Of a stretch of 64,000 nucleotides of DNA, positions 12,001-25,114 are shown piece by piece. Origin of the DNA: Calliopsis andreniformis (Eukaryota > Arthropoda > Insecta > Hymenoptera > Andrenidae); assembly GCF_051401765.1 (NCBI RefSeq), contig NW_027480482.1, positions 1,922,001 to 1,986,000 on the forward strand, written 5' to 3'. A program made the position numbers and the translations under genes. Every line of letters starts with the position of its first letter. Within the stretch, counting starts at the first letter, position 1. The notes beneath the pieces are model-generated. The model did not search any database. It had not been told where the DNA came from and saw only the letters and a list, made by a program, of their open reading frames with translations.

Positions 12001-15000
12001 TCAATCCTCAATCCTCAATCCTCAATCCTCAATCATCAATCCTCATTCTTCAATCCTCAATACCCAATCCTCAATCTTCAATCCTCAATCCTCAATCCTC
12101 AATTCTCAATCCTCAACCCTCAATCCTCAGAACTCAAACATCAATACTCAACCCTGAGTCCTCGTCCTCAATCCACAACCCTCAATCCTCAATCCTCAAT
12201 CTTCAATCCTCAATCCTCAATCCTCAATCCTCAATCCTCAATCCTCAGTCCTCAAACCTCAATCCTTAATCCTCAATCCTGAATCCTCAATTTTCAGCCC
12301 TCACTCCTCAACAATCAGTTGCCAATCCTCAATCCTCAATAGAATATCATCAATTCACAGTTGTCATTGCTCAATACTCAATCTGCAATCTTCATATCTC
12401 TATACACAAACATCAATTCTCATCACTCAACCCTCAACACTCAGTCCTCAATGTTCAATCCTCAATCCTCAATTCTCAATCTTCCACCCTCAATACTGAA
12501 TCTTCAATCCTCAATCGTCAATCCCCTATCCTCAATCCTCAATCCTCAATCCTCAATCCTCAACTTTCAATCCTCAAAACTCAATCTTCATTCCTCAATC
12601 CTCAATCCTCAATCCTCAATCCTCAGTCGTCAGTCTTCAATCCTCAATACTCAATCTTCAATCCTCAATTCTCAGTCCTCAATCCTCAATCCGCAATCCT
12701 CAATCCTCATTCTTCAATAATCAATACCCAATCCTCAATCTTCAATCCTGAATCCTCAATCCTCAATTCTCAATCCTCAATCCTCTATCCTCAGACCTCA
12801 AACATCAATACTCAAACCTCAGACCTCGTCCTCAATCCACAACCCTCAATCCACATTCCTCAATCTTCAATCCTCATTCCTCAATCCTCAATCTTCAATC
12901 CTCAGTCCTCAAACCTCAATGCTGAATCCTCAATCCTGAATCCTCAATCTTCAGCCCTCAGTCCTCTACAATCAGTTGTCAATCCTCAATCCTCAATAGA
13001 ATATCATCAACTCACAGTTTTCATTACTCAATACTCAATCTGCAATCTTCAAATCTCTATCCACAAACATCAATTCTCATCACTCAACCCTCAACACTCA
13101 GTCCCCAATCCACAATATGCAATCCTCCATTCTCAATCCTCAATCCTCAATACTCAATCTTCAATCCTCAATCCTCAGTCCTCAAACCTCAATTCTGAAT
13201 CCTCAATCCTGTATCCTCAATCTTCAGCCCTCTGTCCTCAACAGTCCGCAGTCAATCCTCAATCCTCAATAGAATATCCTCAATTCACAGGTCTCAATAC
13301 TCAATACTCAACCTGCAATCTTCAAATCTCTATCCACAAACATCAATTCTCATCACTCAACCCTCAACACTCAGTCCTCAATGTTCAATCCTCAATCCTC
13401 AATTCTCAATCTTCCACCCTCAATACTGAATCTTCAATCCTCAATCGTCAATCCTCAATCCTCAATCCTCAATACTCAATCTTCAATCCTCAATCCTCAA
13501 TCCTCAATCCTCAATCCTCATTCTTCAATCCTCAATACCCAATCCTCAATCTTCAATCCTCAATCCTCAATCCTCAATTCTCAATCCTCAATCCCCAGTC
13601 CTCAGAACTCAAACGTCAATACTCAACCCTCAGTCCTCGTCCTCAATCCACAACCCTCTATCCTCGATCTTCAATCTTCAATCATCAATATTCAATATTC
13701 AATCCTCAATCCTCAATCCTCAATACTCAATCCTCAATCCTCAATGTTCAATCCTGAATACACAATTCTCAATCTTTAATCCTCAATCCTGAATCCTCAA
13801 TCCTCAGCCCTCAATCCTCAATCCTCAGTCCTCAAACCTCAATCCTGAATCCTCAATCCTGAATCCTCAATCTTCAGCTCGCAGTCCTCAACGATCAGTT
13901 GTCAATCCTCAATCCACAATAGAATATCCTCAATTCACAGGCCTCAATGCTCAATACTCAACCTGCAATCTTCAAAGCTCTATTCACAAACATCAATTCT
14001 CATCACTCAACGCTCAACACTCAGTCCCCAATCCTCAATCTTCAATCCTCAATCCTCAATCCTCAATCCGCAATCCTCAATCCTCAATCTTCAATCCTCA
14101 ATACTCAATCTTCAATGCTCAATCTTCAATCCTCAATCCTCAATCCTCAATCCTCAATCATCAATCTTCAATCCTCAATACTCAATCTTCAATCCTCTGT
14201 CCTCAATCCTCAATCCTCAATCCCCAATCCTCAATACTCAACCGTCAACCTTCAATTCTCAATACTCAATCTTCAATCCTCAATCCTCAATCCTCAATCC
14301 TCAATCCTCATTCTTCAATCCTCAATACCCAATCCTCAATCTTCAATCCTCAATCCTCAATCTTCAATCCTCAATACTCAATCTTCAATCCTCAATCTTC
14401 AATCCTCAATCCTCAAGCCTCAATCCCCAATCATCAATCTTCAATCCTCTATACTCAATCTTCAGTCCTCAATCCTCAATCCTCAATCCTCAATCCTCAA
14501 TCCTCAATCCTCAATCCTCAATCCTCAATCCTCATTCTTCAATCCTCAATACACAATCCTCAATCTTCAATCCTCAATCCTCAATCCTCAATTCTCAATC
14601 CTGAACCCTCAGTCCTCAGTCCTCTAACGTCAATCCTCAACCCTCAGCCCTCATCCCCAATACTCAGTTCTCAATCCTCAATCCTCAACCTTCAACCCTC
14701 AATCCTCAATCTTCAATCCTCAATCCTCAATCCTCAGTCCTGAAACCTCAATCCTTAATCCTCAATCCTGAATCCTCAATCTTCAGCCCTCACTCCTCAA
14801 CAATCAGTTGTCAATCCTCAATCCTCAATAGAATATCATCAATTCACAGTTTTCATTACTCAATACTCAATCTGCAATCTTCAAATCTCTATCCGCAAAC
14901 ATCAATTCTCATCACTCAACCCTCAACACTCAGTCCTCAATGTTCAATCCTCAATCCTCAATTCTCAATCTTCAATCCTCAATACTGAATCTTCAGTCCT

Positions 15001-15455
15001 CAATCCTCAATCTCCAATGCTCAATCCTCAATCCTCAATCCTCAATCCTCAATTCAAAATCCTCAATCGTCAATCTTCAATCCTCAATCCTCAATCCTCA
15101 ATCTTCAATCCTCAATACTCAATCTTCAATCCTCAATCCTCAACTCTCAATCTTCAATACTCAATCCTCAATCCTCAATCCACAATCCTCAATCCTCAAT
15201 GCTCATTCTTCAATAATCAATACCCAATCCTCAATCTTCAATCCTCAATCCTCAATCCTCAATTCTCAATACTCAATCCTCTATTCTCAGACCTCAAACA
15301 TCAATACTCAAACCTCAGTCCTCGTCCTCAATCCACAACCCTCAATCCTCAATCCTCAATCTTCAATCCTCATTCCGCAACCTCCAATCCTCAATCCTCA
15401 GTCCTCAAACCTCAATGCTGAATCCTCAATCCTGAATCCTCAATCTTCAGCCCTC
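9026..15455. repeat. A/C satellite without B elements
   Basis: Heptamer array with A elements starting at 9480, 10095, 10892, 11256, 11800, 12303, 12960, 13233, 13883 and 14792, and C elements near 9313, 12129, 12793, 13604 and 15289. The A spacing is irregular (273-909 bp). No B hairpin is present. The A at 13233 carries AGGTCTC as heptamer 9, a step toward the B sequence. Long stop-free + frames here come from the repeat. Confidence 0.85.
11146..12015. repeat. Dispersed duplicate block, right copy (partner 1116-1985)
   Basis: Right-hand partner of the 870-bp block. Similarity starts around AAACTTC and ends shortly after AATCCGC-AATACTG near 12,000, where the left copy continues with AATCTTC-AGTCCTC and this copy with AACCTTC-AATCCTC. 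Contains A elements at 11256 and 11800. Confidence 0.88.
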
Positions 15456-15940
15456 AGTCCTATACAGTCAGTTGTCAATCCTCAATCCTCAATAGAATGT
15501 CATCAATTCACAGCTTTCATTACTCAATACTCAATCTGCAATCTTCAAACCACTATCCACAATCATCAGTTCTCATCACTCAACCCTCTACACTCAGTCC
15601 TCAATGCTCAATCCTCAATCCTCAATTCTCAATCTTCAATCCTCAATACTGAATCTTCAATCCACAATCCTCAATCCTCAATACTGAATCCTCAACCCTC
15701 AATCTTCAATCCTCAGTCCCCAATCCTCAATCTTCAATCCTCAATACTCAATCCTCAATCCTCAATCCTCAATCCTCAACCCTCAATCCTGAATACTCAA
15801 TCTTCAATCCTCAATCCTCAATCCTCAATCCTCAATCCTCAATCCTCAATCATCTATCCTCAATCTTCAATACTCAATCCTCAATCCACAATCCTCAATC
15901 CTCAATACTCAACCATCAATCCTCAGTTCTCAATACTCAA

Positions 15941-15968
15941 TAGAATATCCTGAATTCACAGGGTTCTA
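15941..15968. repeat. B element, incomplete inverted repeat
   Basis: First B-like element in the window. Left arm TAGAATATCCTGA is present, but the right side reads ACAGGGTTCTA, so several stem pairs are lost. Its centre AATTCAC is that of element A, making it intermediate between A and B. Lies 485 bp after the A at 15456. Confidence 0.8.
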
Positions 15969-16910
15969 TACTCAAACCTCAATCCTCAGCCCTGAGCCCT
16001 CATTCACAATCCTCAATCCTCAATCCTCAATCCTCAATTCTCAATCCTCAATCCTCAGCCCCCAGTCCTCAAACCTCAATCCTCAACCCTCAGCCCACAT
16101 CCTCAATCTTCAATCCTCAATCCTCAATCCTCAATCCCCAATCCTCAATCTTCAATCCTCAATACTCTTTCTTCAATCCTCAATCCTCAATCCTCAATCC
16201 TCAATCCTCATTCTTCAATCCTGAATACCCAATCCTCAATCTTCAATCCTCAATCCTCAATCCTCAATTCTCAATCCTCAATCCTCAATCCTCAGACCTC
16301 AAACATCAATACTCAGCCCTCAGTCCTCGTCCTCAATCCACAACACTCAATCCTCAATCCTCAATCTTCAATCCTCAATCCTCAATCCTCAATCCTCAAT
16401 CCTGATTCTTCAATCCTCAATACCCAATCCTCAATCTTCAATCCTCAATCCTCAATCCTCAATTCTCAATCCTCAATCCTCAATCCTCAGTCCTCGAACC
16501 TCAATTCTGAATCCGCATTCCTGAATCCTCAATCTTCAGCCCGCAGTCATCAACAATTAGTTGTCAATCCTCAATCCCCAATAGAATATCCTCAGTTCGC
16601 AGTTTTCAATACTCAATACTCAATCTGCAATCGTCAAACCACTATCCACAATCACCAATTCTCATCACTCAAACCTCAACACTCAGTCCTCAGTGCTCAA
16701 TCCTCAATCCTCAATTCTCAATCTTCAATCCTCAATACTGAATCTTCAATCCACAATCCTCAATCCTCAATACTCAATCCTCAATCCTCAATCTTCAATC
16801 CTCAGTCCCCAATCCTCAATCTTCAATCCTCAATACTCAATCCTCAATCCTCAATCCTCAGTCCTCAATCCTCAATGCTCAAACATCAATCCTCAATTCT
16901 CAATACTCAA

Positions 16911-16938
16911 TAGAATATCCTGAATTCTCAGGATTCTA
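16911..16938. repeat. B element, full inverted repeat
   Basis: Left arm TAGAATATCCTGA, loop ATTC, right arm TCAGGATTCTA: 11 base pairs with a 2-nt AT bulge on the left arm. Contains GAATTC. Only 366 bp after its A (16545), which is 119 bp (17 heptamers) shorter than the usual 485. Confidence 0.88.
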
Positions 16939-18076
16939 TACTCAAACCTCAATCCTCAACGCTGAGCCCTCATTCACAATCCTCAATCCTCAATCCTCAA
17001 TCCTCAATTCTCAATCCTCAATCCTCAGCCCTCAGTCCTCAAACCTCAACCCTCAGCCCTCAGTCCTCAAACCTCAATCCTCAACCCTCAGACCTCATCC
17101 TCAATCTTCAATCCTCAATCCTCAATCCTCAATCCCCAATCCTCAATTTTCAATCCTCAATACTCAATCTTCAATCCTCAATCCTCAATCCTCAATCCTC
17201 AATCCTCATTCTTCAATCCTCAATACCGAATCCTCAATCTTTAATCGTCAATCCTCAATCCTCAATTCTCAATCCTCAACCCTCAGTCCTCAGTCCTCAA
17301 ACCTCAATCCTCAACCCTCAGCCCTCATCCTCAATCTTCAATCCTCAATCCTCAATCCTCAATCCTCAATCCTCAAACTTCAATCCTCAATGCTCAATCT
17401 TCAATCCTCAATCCTCAATTCTCAATCCTCAACCCTCAATCCTCAATCCTCAATCCTCAATCCTCAATCCTGAATACCCAATCTTCAATCCTCAATCCTC
17501 AATCCTCAAACCTCAATTCTCAATCCTCAATCCTCAATCCCCAGTCCCCGAACCTCAATTCTGAATCCGCATTCCTGAATCCTCAATCTTCATCCCTCAG
17601 TCATCAACAATCAGTTGTCAATCCTCAATCCTCAATAGAATATCCTCAATTCACAGGTTTCAATACTCAATACTCAATCTGCAATCTTCAAACCACTATA
17701 CACAATCATCAACTCTCATCACTCAAACCTCAACACTCAGTCCTCAATGCTCAATCCTCAATCCTCAATTCTCAATCTTCAATCCTCAATACTGAATCTT
17801 CTATCCACAATCCTCAATCCTCAATACTCAATCCGCAATCCTCAATCTTCAATCCTCAGTCCCCAATCCTCAATCTTCAATCCTCAATACTTAATCCCCA
17901 ATCCTCAATCCTCAATCCTCAACCCTCAATCCTGAATACTCAATCTTCAATCCTCAATCCTCAATCCTCAATCCTCAATCCTCAATCATCAATCCTCAAT
18001 CTTCAATACTCAATCCTCTATCCTCAATCCTCAATCCTCAATACTCAAACATCAATCCTCAATTCTCAATACTCAA

Positions 18077-18104
18077 TAGAATATCCTGAATTCTCAGGAT
18101 TCTA
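18077..18104. repeat. B element, full inverted repeat
   Basis: Complete arms; 478 bp after the A at 17599. No B' follows 167 bp downstream. Confidence 0.88.
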
Positions 18105-19019
18105 TACTCAAACCTCAATCCTCAACCCTGAGCCCTCATTCACAATCCTCAATCCTCAATCCTCAATCCTCAATTCTCAATCCTCAGTCCTCAGCCCTCA
18201 GTCCTCAAACCTCAATCCTCAACCCTCAGTCCTCAGTCCTCAAACCTCAATCCTCAACCCTCAGCCCTCATCCTCAATCTTCAATCCTCAATCCTCAATC
18301 CTCAATCCTCAATCCTCAAACTTCAATCCTCAATGCTCAATCTTCAATCCTCAATCCTCAATTCTCAATCCTCAACCCTCAATCCTCAATCCTCAATCCT
18401 CAATCCTCAATCCTGAATACCCAATCTTCAATCCTCAATCCTCAATCCTCAAACCTCAATTCTCAATCCTCGATCCTCAATCCCCAGTCCTCGAACCTCA
18501 ATTCTGAATCCGCATTCCTGAATCCTCAATCTTCATCCCTCAGTCATCAACAATCAGTTGTCAATCCTCAATCCTCAATAGAATATCCTCAATTCACAGG
18601 TTTCAATACTCAATACTCAATCTGCAATCTTCAAACCACTATCCACAATCATCAATTCTCATCACTCAAACCTCAACACTCAGTCCTCAATGCTCAATCC
18701 TCAATCCTCAATTCTCAATCTTCAATCCTCAATACTGAATCTTCTATCCACAATCCTCAATCCTCAATACTCAATCCGCAATCCTCAATCTTCAATCCTC
18801 AGTCCCCAATCCTCAATCTTCAATCCTCAATACTTAATCCTCAATCCTCAATCCTCAATCCTCAACCCTCAATCCTGAATACTCAATCTTAAATCCTCAA
18901 TCCTCAATCCTCAATCCTCAATCCTCAATCATCAATCCTCAATCTTCAATACTCAATCCTCTATCCTCAGTCCTCAATCCTCAATACTCAAACATCAATC
19001 CTCAATTCTCAATACTCAA

Positions 19020-19047
19020 TAGAATATCCTGAATTCTCAGGATTCTA
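19020..19047. repeat. B element, full inverted repeat
   Basis: Complete arms; 478 bp after the A at 18542. No B' partner. Confidence 0.88.
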
Positions 19048-19899
19048 TACTCAAACCTCAATCCTCAACCCTGAGCCCTCATTCACAATCCTCAATCCTC
19101 AATCCTCAATCCTCAATTCTCAATCCTCAATCCTCAGCCCTCAGTCCTCAAACCTCAATCCTCAACCCTCAGACCTCATCCTCAATCTTCAATCCTCAAT
19201 CCTCAATCCTCAATCCCCAATCCTCAATCTTCAATCCTCAATACTCAATCTTCAATCCTCAATCCTCAATCCTCAACCCTCAATCCTCAATCCTCAATCC
19301 TCAATCCTCAAACCTCAATCCTGAATACTCAATCTTCAATCCTCAATCCTCAATCCTCAATCCTCGAACCTCAATTCTGAATCCGCATTCCTGAATCCTC
19401 AATCTTCAGCCCTCAGTCATCAACAGTCAGTTGTCAATCCTCAATCCTCAATAGAATATCCTTAATTCACAGATTTCAATACTCAATACTCAATCTGCAA
19501 TCTTCAAACTTCTATCCACAATCATCAATTCTCATCACTCAACCCTCAACACTCAGTCCTCAATGCTCAATCCTCAATCCTCAATCCTCAATCTTCAATC
19601 CTCAATACTGAATCTTCAATCCTCAATCCTCAATCCTCAATACTCAACCCTCAATACTCAATCTTCAACACTCAGTCCCCAATCCTCAATCTTCAATCCT
19701 CAATACTCAATCCTCAATACTCAATCCTCAATCCTCAAACCTCAATCCTGAATACTCAATCTTCAATCCTCAATCCTCAATCCTCAATCCTCAAACCTCA
19801 ATCCTCCACCATCAATCCTCAATCTTCAATACTCAATCCTCAATCCTCAATCCTCAATCCTCAATACTCAACCATCAATCCTCAATTCTCAATACTCAA

Positions 19900-20094
19900 T
19901 AGAATATCCTGAATTCTCAGGATTCTATACTCAAACCTCAATCCTCAGCCCTGAGCCCTCATTCACAATCCTCAATCCTCAATCCTCAATCCTCAATTCT
20001 CAATCCTCAATCCCCAATCCTCAATCCTCAATACTCAACCATCAATCCTCAATTCTCAATACTCAATAGAATATCCTTAATTCTCAGGATTCTA
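19900..20094. repeat. B-B' pair
   Basis: B at 19900 (complete arms, GAATTC) and B' at 20067, where CCTGA is CCTTA, losing one stem pair and the GAATTC. Start-to-start 167 bp; B is 485 bp after the A at 19415. Between them lies the string AGCCCTG-AGCCCTC followed by the 6-bp unit ATTCAC. Confidence 0.9.
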
Positions 20095-21169
20095 TACTCA
20101 AACCTCAATCCTCATCCCTGAGCCGTCATTCACAATCCTCAATCCTCAATCCTCAATCCTCAACTCTCAATCCTCAATCCTCAGCCCTCAGTCCTCTAAC
20201 CTCAATCGTCAACCCCCAGCCCTCATCCTCAATCTTCAATCCTCAATCCTCAATCCTCAATCCCCAATCCTCAATCTTCAATCCTCAATACTCTTTCTTC
20301 AATCCTCAATCCTCAATCCTCAATCCTCATTATTCAATCATCAACACCCAATCCTCTATCTTCAATCCTCAATCCTCAATACTCAATTCTCAATCCTCAG
20401 TCCTCAATCCTCAGACCTCAAACATCAATACTCAGCCCTCAGTCCTCGTCCTCAATCCACAGCCCTCAATCCTCAATCCTCAACCTTCAATCATCAATAT
20501 TCAATCTTCAATCCTCAATCCTCAATCCCCAAACCTCAATCCTCAAACCTCAATGTTCAATCCTCAATACTCAATCCTCAATCTTCAATCCTCGATCCTC
20601 AAACCTCAATCCTCAATCCTCAATCCTCAGTCCTCAAACCACAATCCTGAATCCTCAATCCTGAATCCTCAATCTTCAGCACTCAGTCCTCAACAATCAG
20701 TTGTCAATCCTCAATCCTCAATAGAATATCCTCAGTTCAGAGTTTTCAATACGCAATACTCAGTCTGCAATCTTCAAACCACTATCCACAATCATCAGTT
20801 CTCATCACTCAACCCTCTACACTCAGTCCTCAATGCTCAATCCTCAATCCTCAATTCTCAATCTTCAATCCTCAATACTGAATCTTCAATCCACAATCCT
20901 CAATCCTCAATACTGAATCCTCAACCCTCAATCTTCAATCCTCAGTCCCCAATCCTCAATCTTCAATCCTCAATACTCAATCCTCAATCCTCAATCCTCA
21001 ATCCTCAACCCTCAATCCTGAATACTCAATCTTCAATCCTCAATCCTCAATCCTCAATCCTCAATCCTCAATTCTCAATCATCTATCCTCAATCTTCAAT
21101 ACTCAATCCTCAATCCCCAATCCTCAATCCTCAATACTCAACCATCAATCCTCAGTTCTCAATACTCAA

Positions 21170-21197
21170 TAGAATATCCTGAATTCACAGGGTTCTA
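21170..21197. repeat. B element, incomplete inverted repeat
   Basis: Copy of the 15941 form (ACAGGGTTCTA right side); 485 bp after the A at 20685. Confidence 0.8.
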
Positions 21198-21944
21198 TAC
21201 TCAAACCTCAATCCTCAGCCCTGAGCCCTCATTCACAATCCTCAATCCTCAATCCTCAATCCTCAATTCTCAATCCTCAATCCTCAGCCCTCAGTTCTCA
21301 AACCTCAATCCTCAACCCTCAGCCCACATCCTCAATCTTCAATCCTCAATCCTCAATCCTCAATCCCCAATCCTCAATCTTCAATCCTCAATACTCTTTC
21401 TTCAATCCTCAATCCTCAATCCTCCATCCTCAATCCTGATTCTTCAATCCTCAATACCCAATCCTCAATCTTCAATCCTCAATCCTCAATCCTCAATTCT
21501 CAATCCTCAATCCTCAATCCTCAGTCCTCGAACCTCAATTCTGAATCCGCATTCCTGAATCCTCAATCTTCAGCCCGCAGTCATCAACAATTAGTTGTCA
21601 ATCCTCAATCCCCAATAGAATATCCTCAGTTCGCAGTTTTCAATACTCAATACTCAATCTGCAATCGTCAAACCACTATCCACAATCACCAATTCTCATC
21701 ACTCAAACCTCAACACTCAGTCCTCAGTGCTCAATCCTCAATCCTCAATTCTCAATCTTCAATCCTCAATACTGAATCTTCAATCCACAATCCTCAATCC
21801 TCAATACTCAATCCTCAATCCTCAATCTTCAATCCTCAGTCCCCAATCCTCAATCTTCAATCCTCAATACTCAATCCTCAATCCTCAATCCTCAGTCCTC
21901 AATCCTCAATGCTCAAACATCAATCCTCAATTCTCAATACTCAA

Positions 21945-21972
21945 TAGAATATCCTGAATTCTCAGGATTCTA
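21945..21972. repeat. B element, full inverted repeat
   Basis: Equivalent of 16911; again 366 bp after its A (21579). Confidence 0.88.
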
Positions 21973-23110
21973 TACTCAAACCTCAATCCTCAACGCTGAA
22001 CCCTCATTCACAATCCTCAATCCTCAATCCTCAATCCTCAATTCTCAAACCTCAATCCTCAGCCCTCAGTCCTCAAACCTCAACCCTCAGCCCTCAGTCC
22101 TCAAACCTCAATCCTCAACCCTCAGACCTCATCCTCAATCTTCAATCCTCAATCCTCAATCCTCAATCCCCAATCCTCAATTTTCAATCCTCAATACTCA
22201 ATCTTCAATCCTCAATCCTCAATCCTCAATCCTCAATCCTCATTCTTCAATCCTCAATACCGAATCCTCAATCTTCAATCGTCAATCCTCAATCCTCAAT
22301 TCTCAATCCTCAACCCTCAGTCCTCAGTCCTCAAACCTCAATCCTCAACCCTCAGCCCTCATCCTCAATCTTCAATCCTGAATCCTCAATCCTCAATCCT
22401 CAATCCTCAAACTTCAATCCTCAATGCTCAATCTTCAATCCTCAATCCTCAATTCTCAATCCTCAACCCTCAATCCTCAATCCTCAATCCTCAATCCTCA
22501 ATCCTGAATACCCAATCTTCAATCCTCAATCCTCAATCCTCAAACCTCAATTCTCAATCCTCAATCCTCAATCCCCAGTCCTCGAACCTCAATTCTGAAT
22601 CCGCATTCCTGAATCCTCAATCTTCATCCCTCAGTCATCAACAATCAGTTGTCAATCCTCAATCCTCAATAGAATATCCTCAATTCACAGGTTTCAATAC
22701 TCAATACTCAATCTGCAATCTTCAAACCACTATACACAATCATCAATTCTCATCACTCAAACCTCAACACTCAGTCCTCAATGCTCAATCCTCAATCCTC
22801 AATTCTCAATCTTCAATCCTCAATACTGAATCTTCTATCCACAATCCTCAATCCTCAATACTCAATCCGCAATCCTCAATCTTCAATCCTCAGTCCCCAA
22901 TCCTCAATCTTCAATCCTCAATACTTAATCCTCAATCCTCAATCCTCAATCCTCAACCCTCAATCCTGAATACTCAATCTTCAATCCTCAATCCTCAATC
23001 CTCAATCCTCAATCCTCAATCATCAATCCTCAATCTTCAATACTCAATCCTCTATCCTCAATCCTCAATCCTCAATACTCAAACATCAATCCTCAATTCT
23101 CAATACTCAA

Positions 23111-23138
23111 TAGAATATCCTGAATTCTCAGGATTCTA
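23111..23138. repeat. B element, full inverted repeat
   Basis: Equivalent of 18077; 478 bp after the A at 22633. Confidence 0.88.
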
Positions 23139-24039
23139 TACTCAAACCTCAATCCTCAACCCTGAGCCCTCATTCACAATCCTCAATCCTCAATCCTCAA
23201 TCCTCAATTCTCAATCCTCAATCCTCAGCCCTCAGTCCTCAAACCTCAATCCTCGACCCTCAGTCCTCAGTCCTCAAACCTCAATCCTCAACCCTCAGCC
23301 CTCATCCTCAATCTTCAATCCTCAATCCTCAATCCTCAATCCTCAATCCTCAAACTTCAATCCTCAATGCTCAATCTTCAATCCTCAATCCTCAATTCTC
23401 AATCCTCAACCCTCAATCCTCAATCCTCAATCCTCAATCCTCAATCCTGAATACCCAATCTTCAATCCTCAATCCTCAATCCTCAAACCTCAATTCTCAA
23501 TCCTCGATCCTCAATCCCCAGTCCTCGAACCTCAATTCTGAATCCGCATTCCTGAATCCTCAATCTTCATCCCTCAGTCATCAACAATCAGTTGTCAATC
23601 CTCAATCCTCAATAGAATATCCTCAATTCACAGGTTTCAATACTCAATACTCAATCTGCAATCTTCAAACCACTATCCACAATCATCAATTCTCATCACT
23701 CAAACCTCAACACTCAGTCCTCAATGCTCAATCCTCAATCCTCAATTCTCAATCTTCAATCCTCAATACTGAATCTTCTATCCACAATCCTCAATCCTCA
23801 ATACTCAATCCGCAATCCTCAATCTTCAATCCTCAGTCCCCAATCCTCAATCTTCAATCCTCAATACTTAATCCTCAATCCTCAATCCTCAATCCTCAAC
23901 CCTCAATCCTGAATACTCAATCTTCAATCCTCAATCCTCAATCCTCAATCATCAATCCTCAATCTTCAATACTCAATCCTCTATCCTCAGTCCTCAATCC
24001 TCAATACTCAAACATCAATCCTCAATTCTCAATACTCAA

Positions 24040-24067
24040 TAGAATATCCTGAATTCTCAGGATTCTA
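24040..24067. repeat. B element, full inverted repeat
   Basis: Equivalent of 19020, but 464 bp after its A (23576) instead of 478. This copy has lost exactly two heptamers between A and B. Confidence 0.88.
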
Positions 24068-24919
24068 TACTCAAACCTCAATCCTCAACCCTGAGCCCTC
24101 ATTCACAATCCTCAATCCTCAATCCTCAATCCTCAATTCTCAATCCTCAATCCTCAGCCCTCAGTCCTCAAACCTCAATCCTCAACCCTCAGACCTCATC
24201 CTCAATCTTCAATCCTCAATCCTCAATCCTCAATCCCCAATCCTCAATCTTCAATCCTCAATACTCAATCTTCAATCCTCAATCCTCAATCCTCAACCCT
24301 CAATCCTCAATCCTCAATCCTCAATCCTCAAACCTCAATCCTGAATACTCAATCTTCAATCCTCAATCCTCAATCCTCAATCCTCGAACCTCAATTCTGA
24401 ATCCGCATTCCTGAATCCTCAATCTTCAGCCCTCAGTCATCAACAGTCAGTTGTCAATCCTCAATCCTCAATAGAATATCCTTAATTCACAGATTTCAAT
24501 ACTCAATACTCAATCTGCAATCTTCAAACTTCTATCCACAATCATCAATTCTCATCACTCAACCCTCAACACTCAGTCCTCAATGCTCAATCCTCAATCC
24601 TCAATCCTCAATCTTCAATCCTCAATACTGAATCTTCAATCCTCAATCCTCAATCCTCAATACTCAACCCTCAATACTCAATCTTCAACACTCAGTCCCC
24701 AATCCTCAATCTTCAATCCTCAATACTCAATCCTCAATACTCAATCCTCAATCCTCAAACCTCAATCCTGAATACTCAATCTTCAATCCTCAATCCTCAA
24801 TCCTCAATCCTCAAACCTCAATCCTCAACCATCAATCCTCAATCTTCAATACTCAATCCTCAATCCTCAATCCTCAATCCTCAATACTCAACCATCAATC
24901 CTCAATTCTCAATACTCAA

Positions 24920-25114
24920 TAGAATATCCTGAATTCTCAGGATTCTATACTCAAACCTCAATCCTCAGCCCTGAGCCCTCATTCACAATCCTCAATCCTC
25001 AATCCTCAATCCTCAATTCTCAATCCTCAATCCCCAATCCTCAATCCTCAATACTCAACCATCAATCCTCAATTCTCAATACTCAATAGAATATCCTTAA
25101 TTCTCAGGATTCTA
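24920..25114. repeat. B-B' pair
   Basis: B at 24920 and B' at 25087, 167 bp apart; 485 bp after the A at 24435. Copy of the 19900 pair. Confidence 0.9.

Larger units (their letters stand above)
15536..20764. repeat. 5.2-kb higher-order unit, copy 1
   Basis: First of two and a half copies. The left junction lies inside the A element starting at 15456, at its heptamers 12-13; upstream of that point the flank differs from copy 2. Inside are A elements at 16545, 17599, 18542 and 19415 and B elements at 15941, 16911, 18077, 19020 and 19900, with B' at 20067. It includes a 195-bp block (about 16195-16390, with C at 16294) that copy 2 lacks. Confidence 0.93.

Noticed and set aside
14940..15953. 337-codon open frame on the + strand
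   Set aside because: Same by-product of the repeat. It ends at the TGA in the first B-like element and crosses a higher-order unit junction, which a real gene would not be expected to do.
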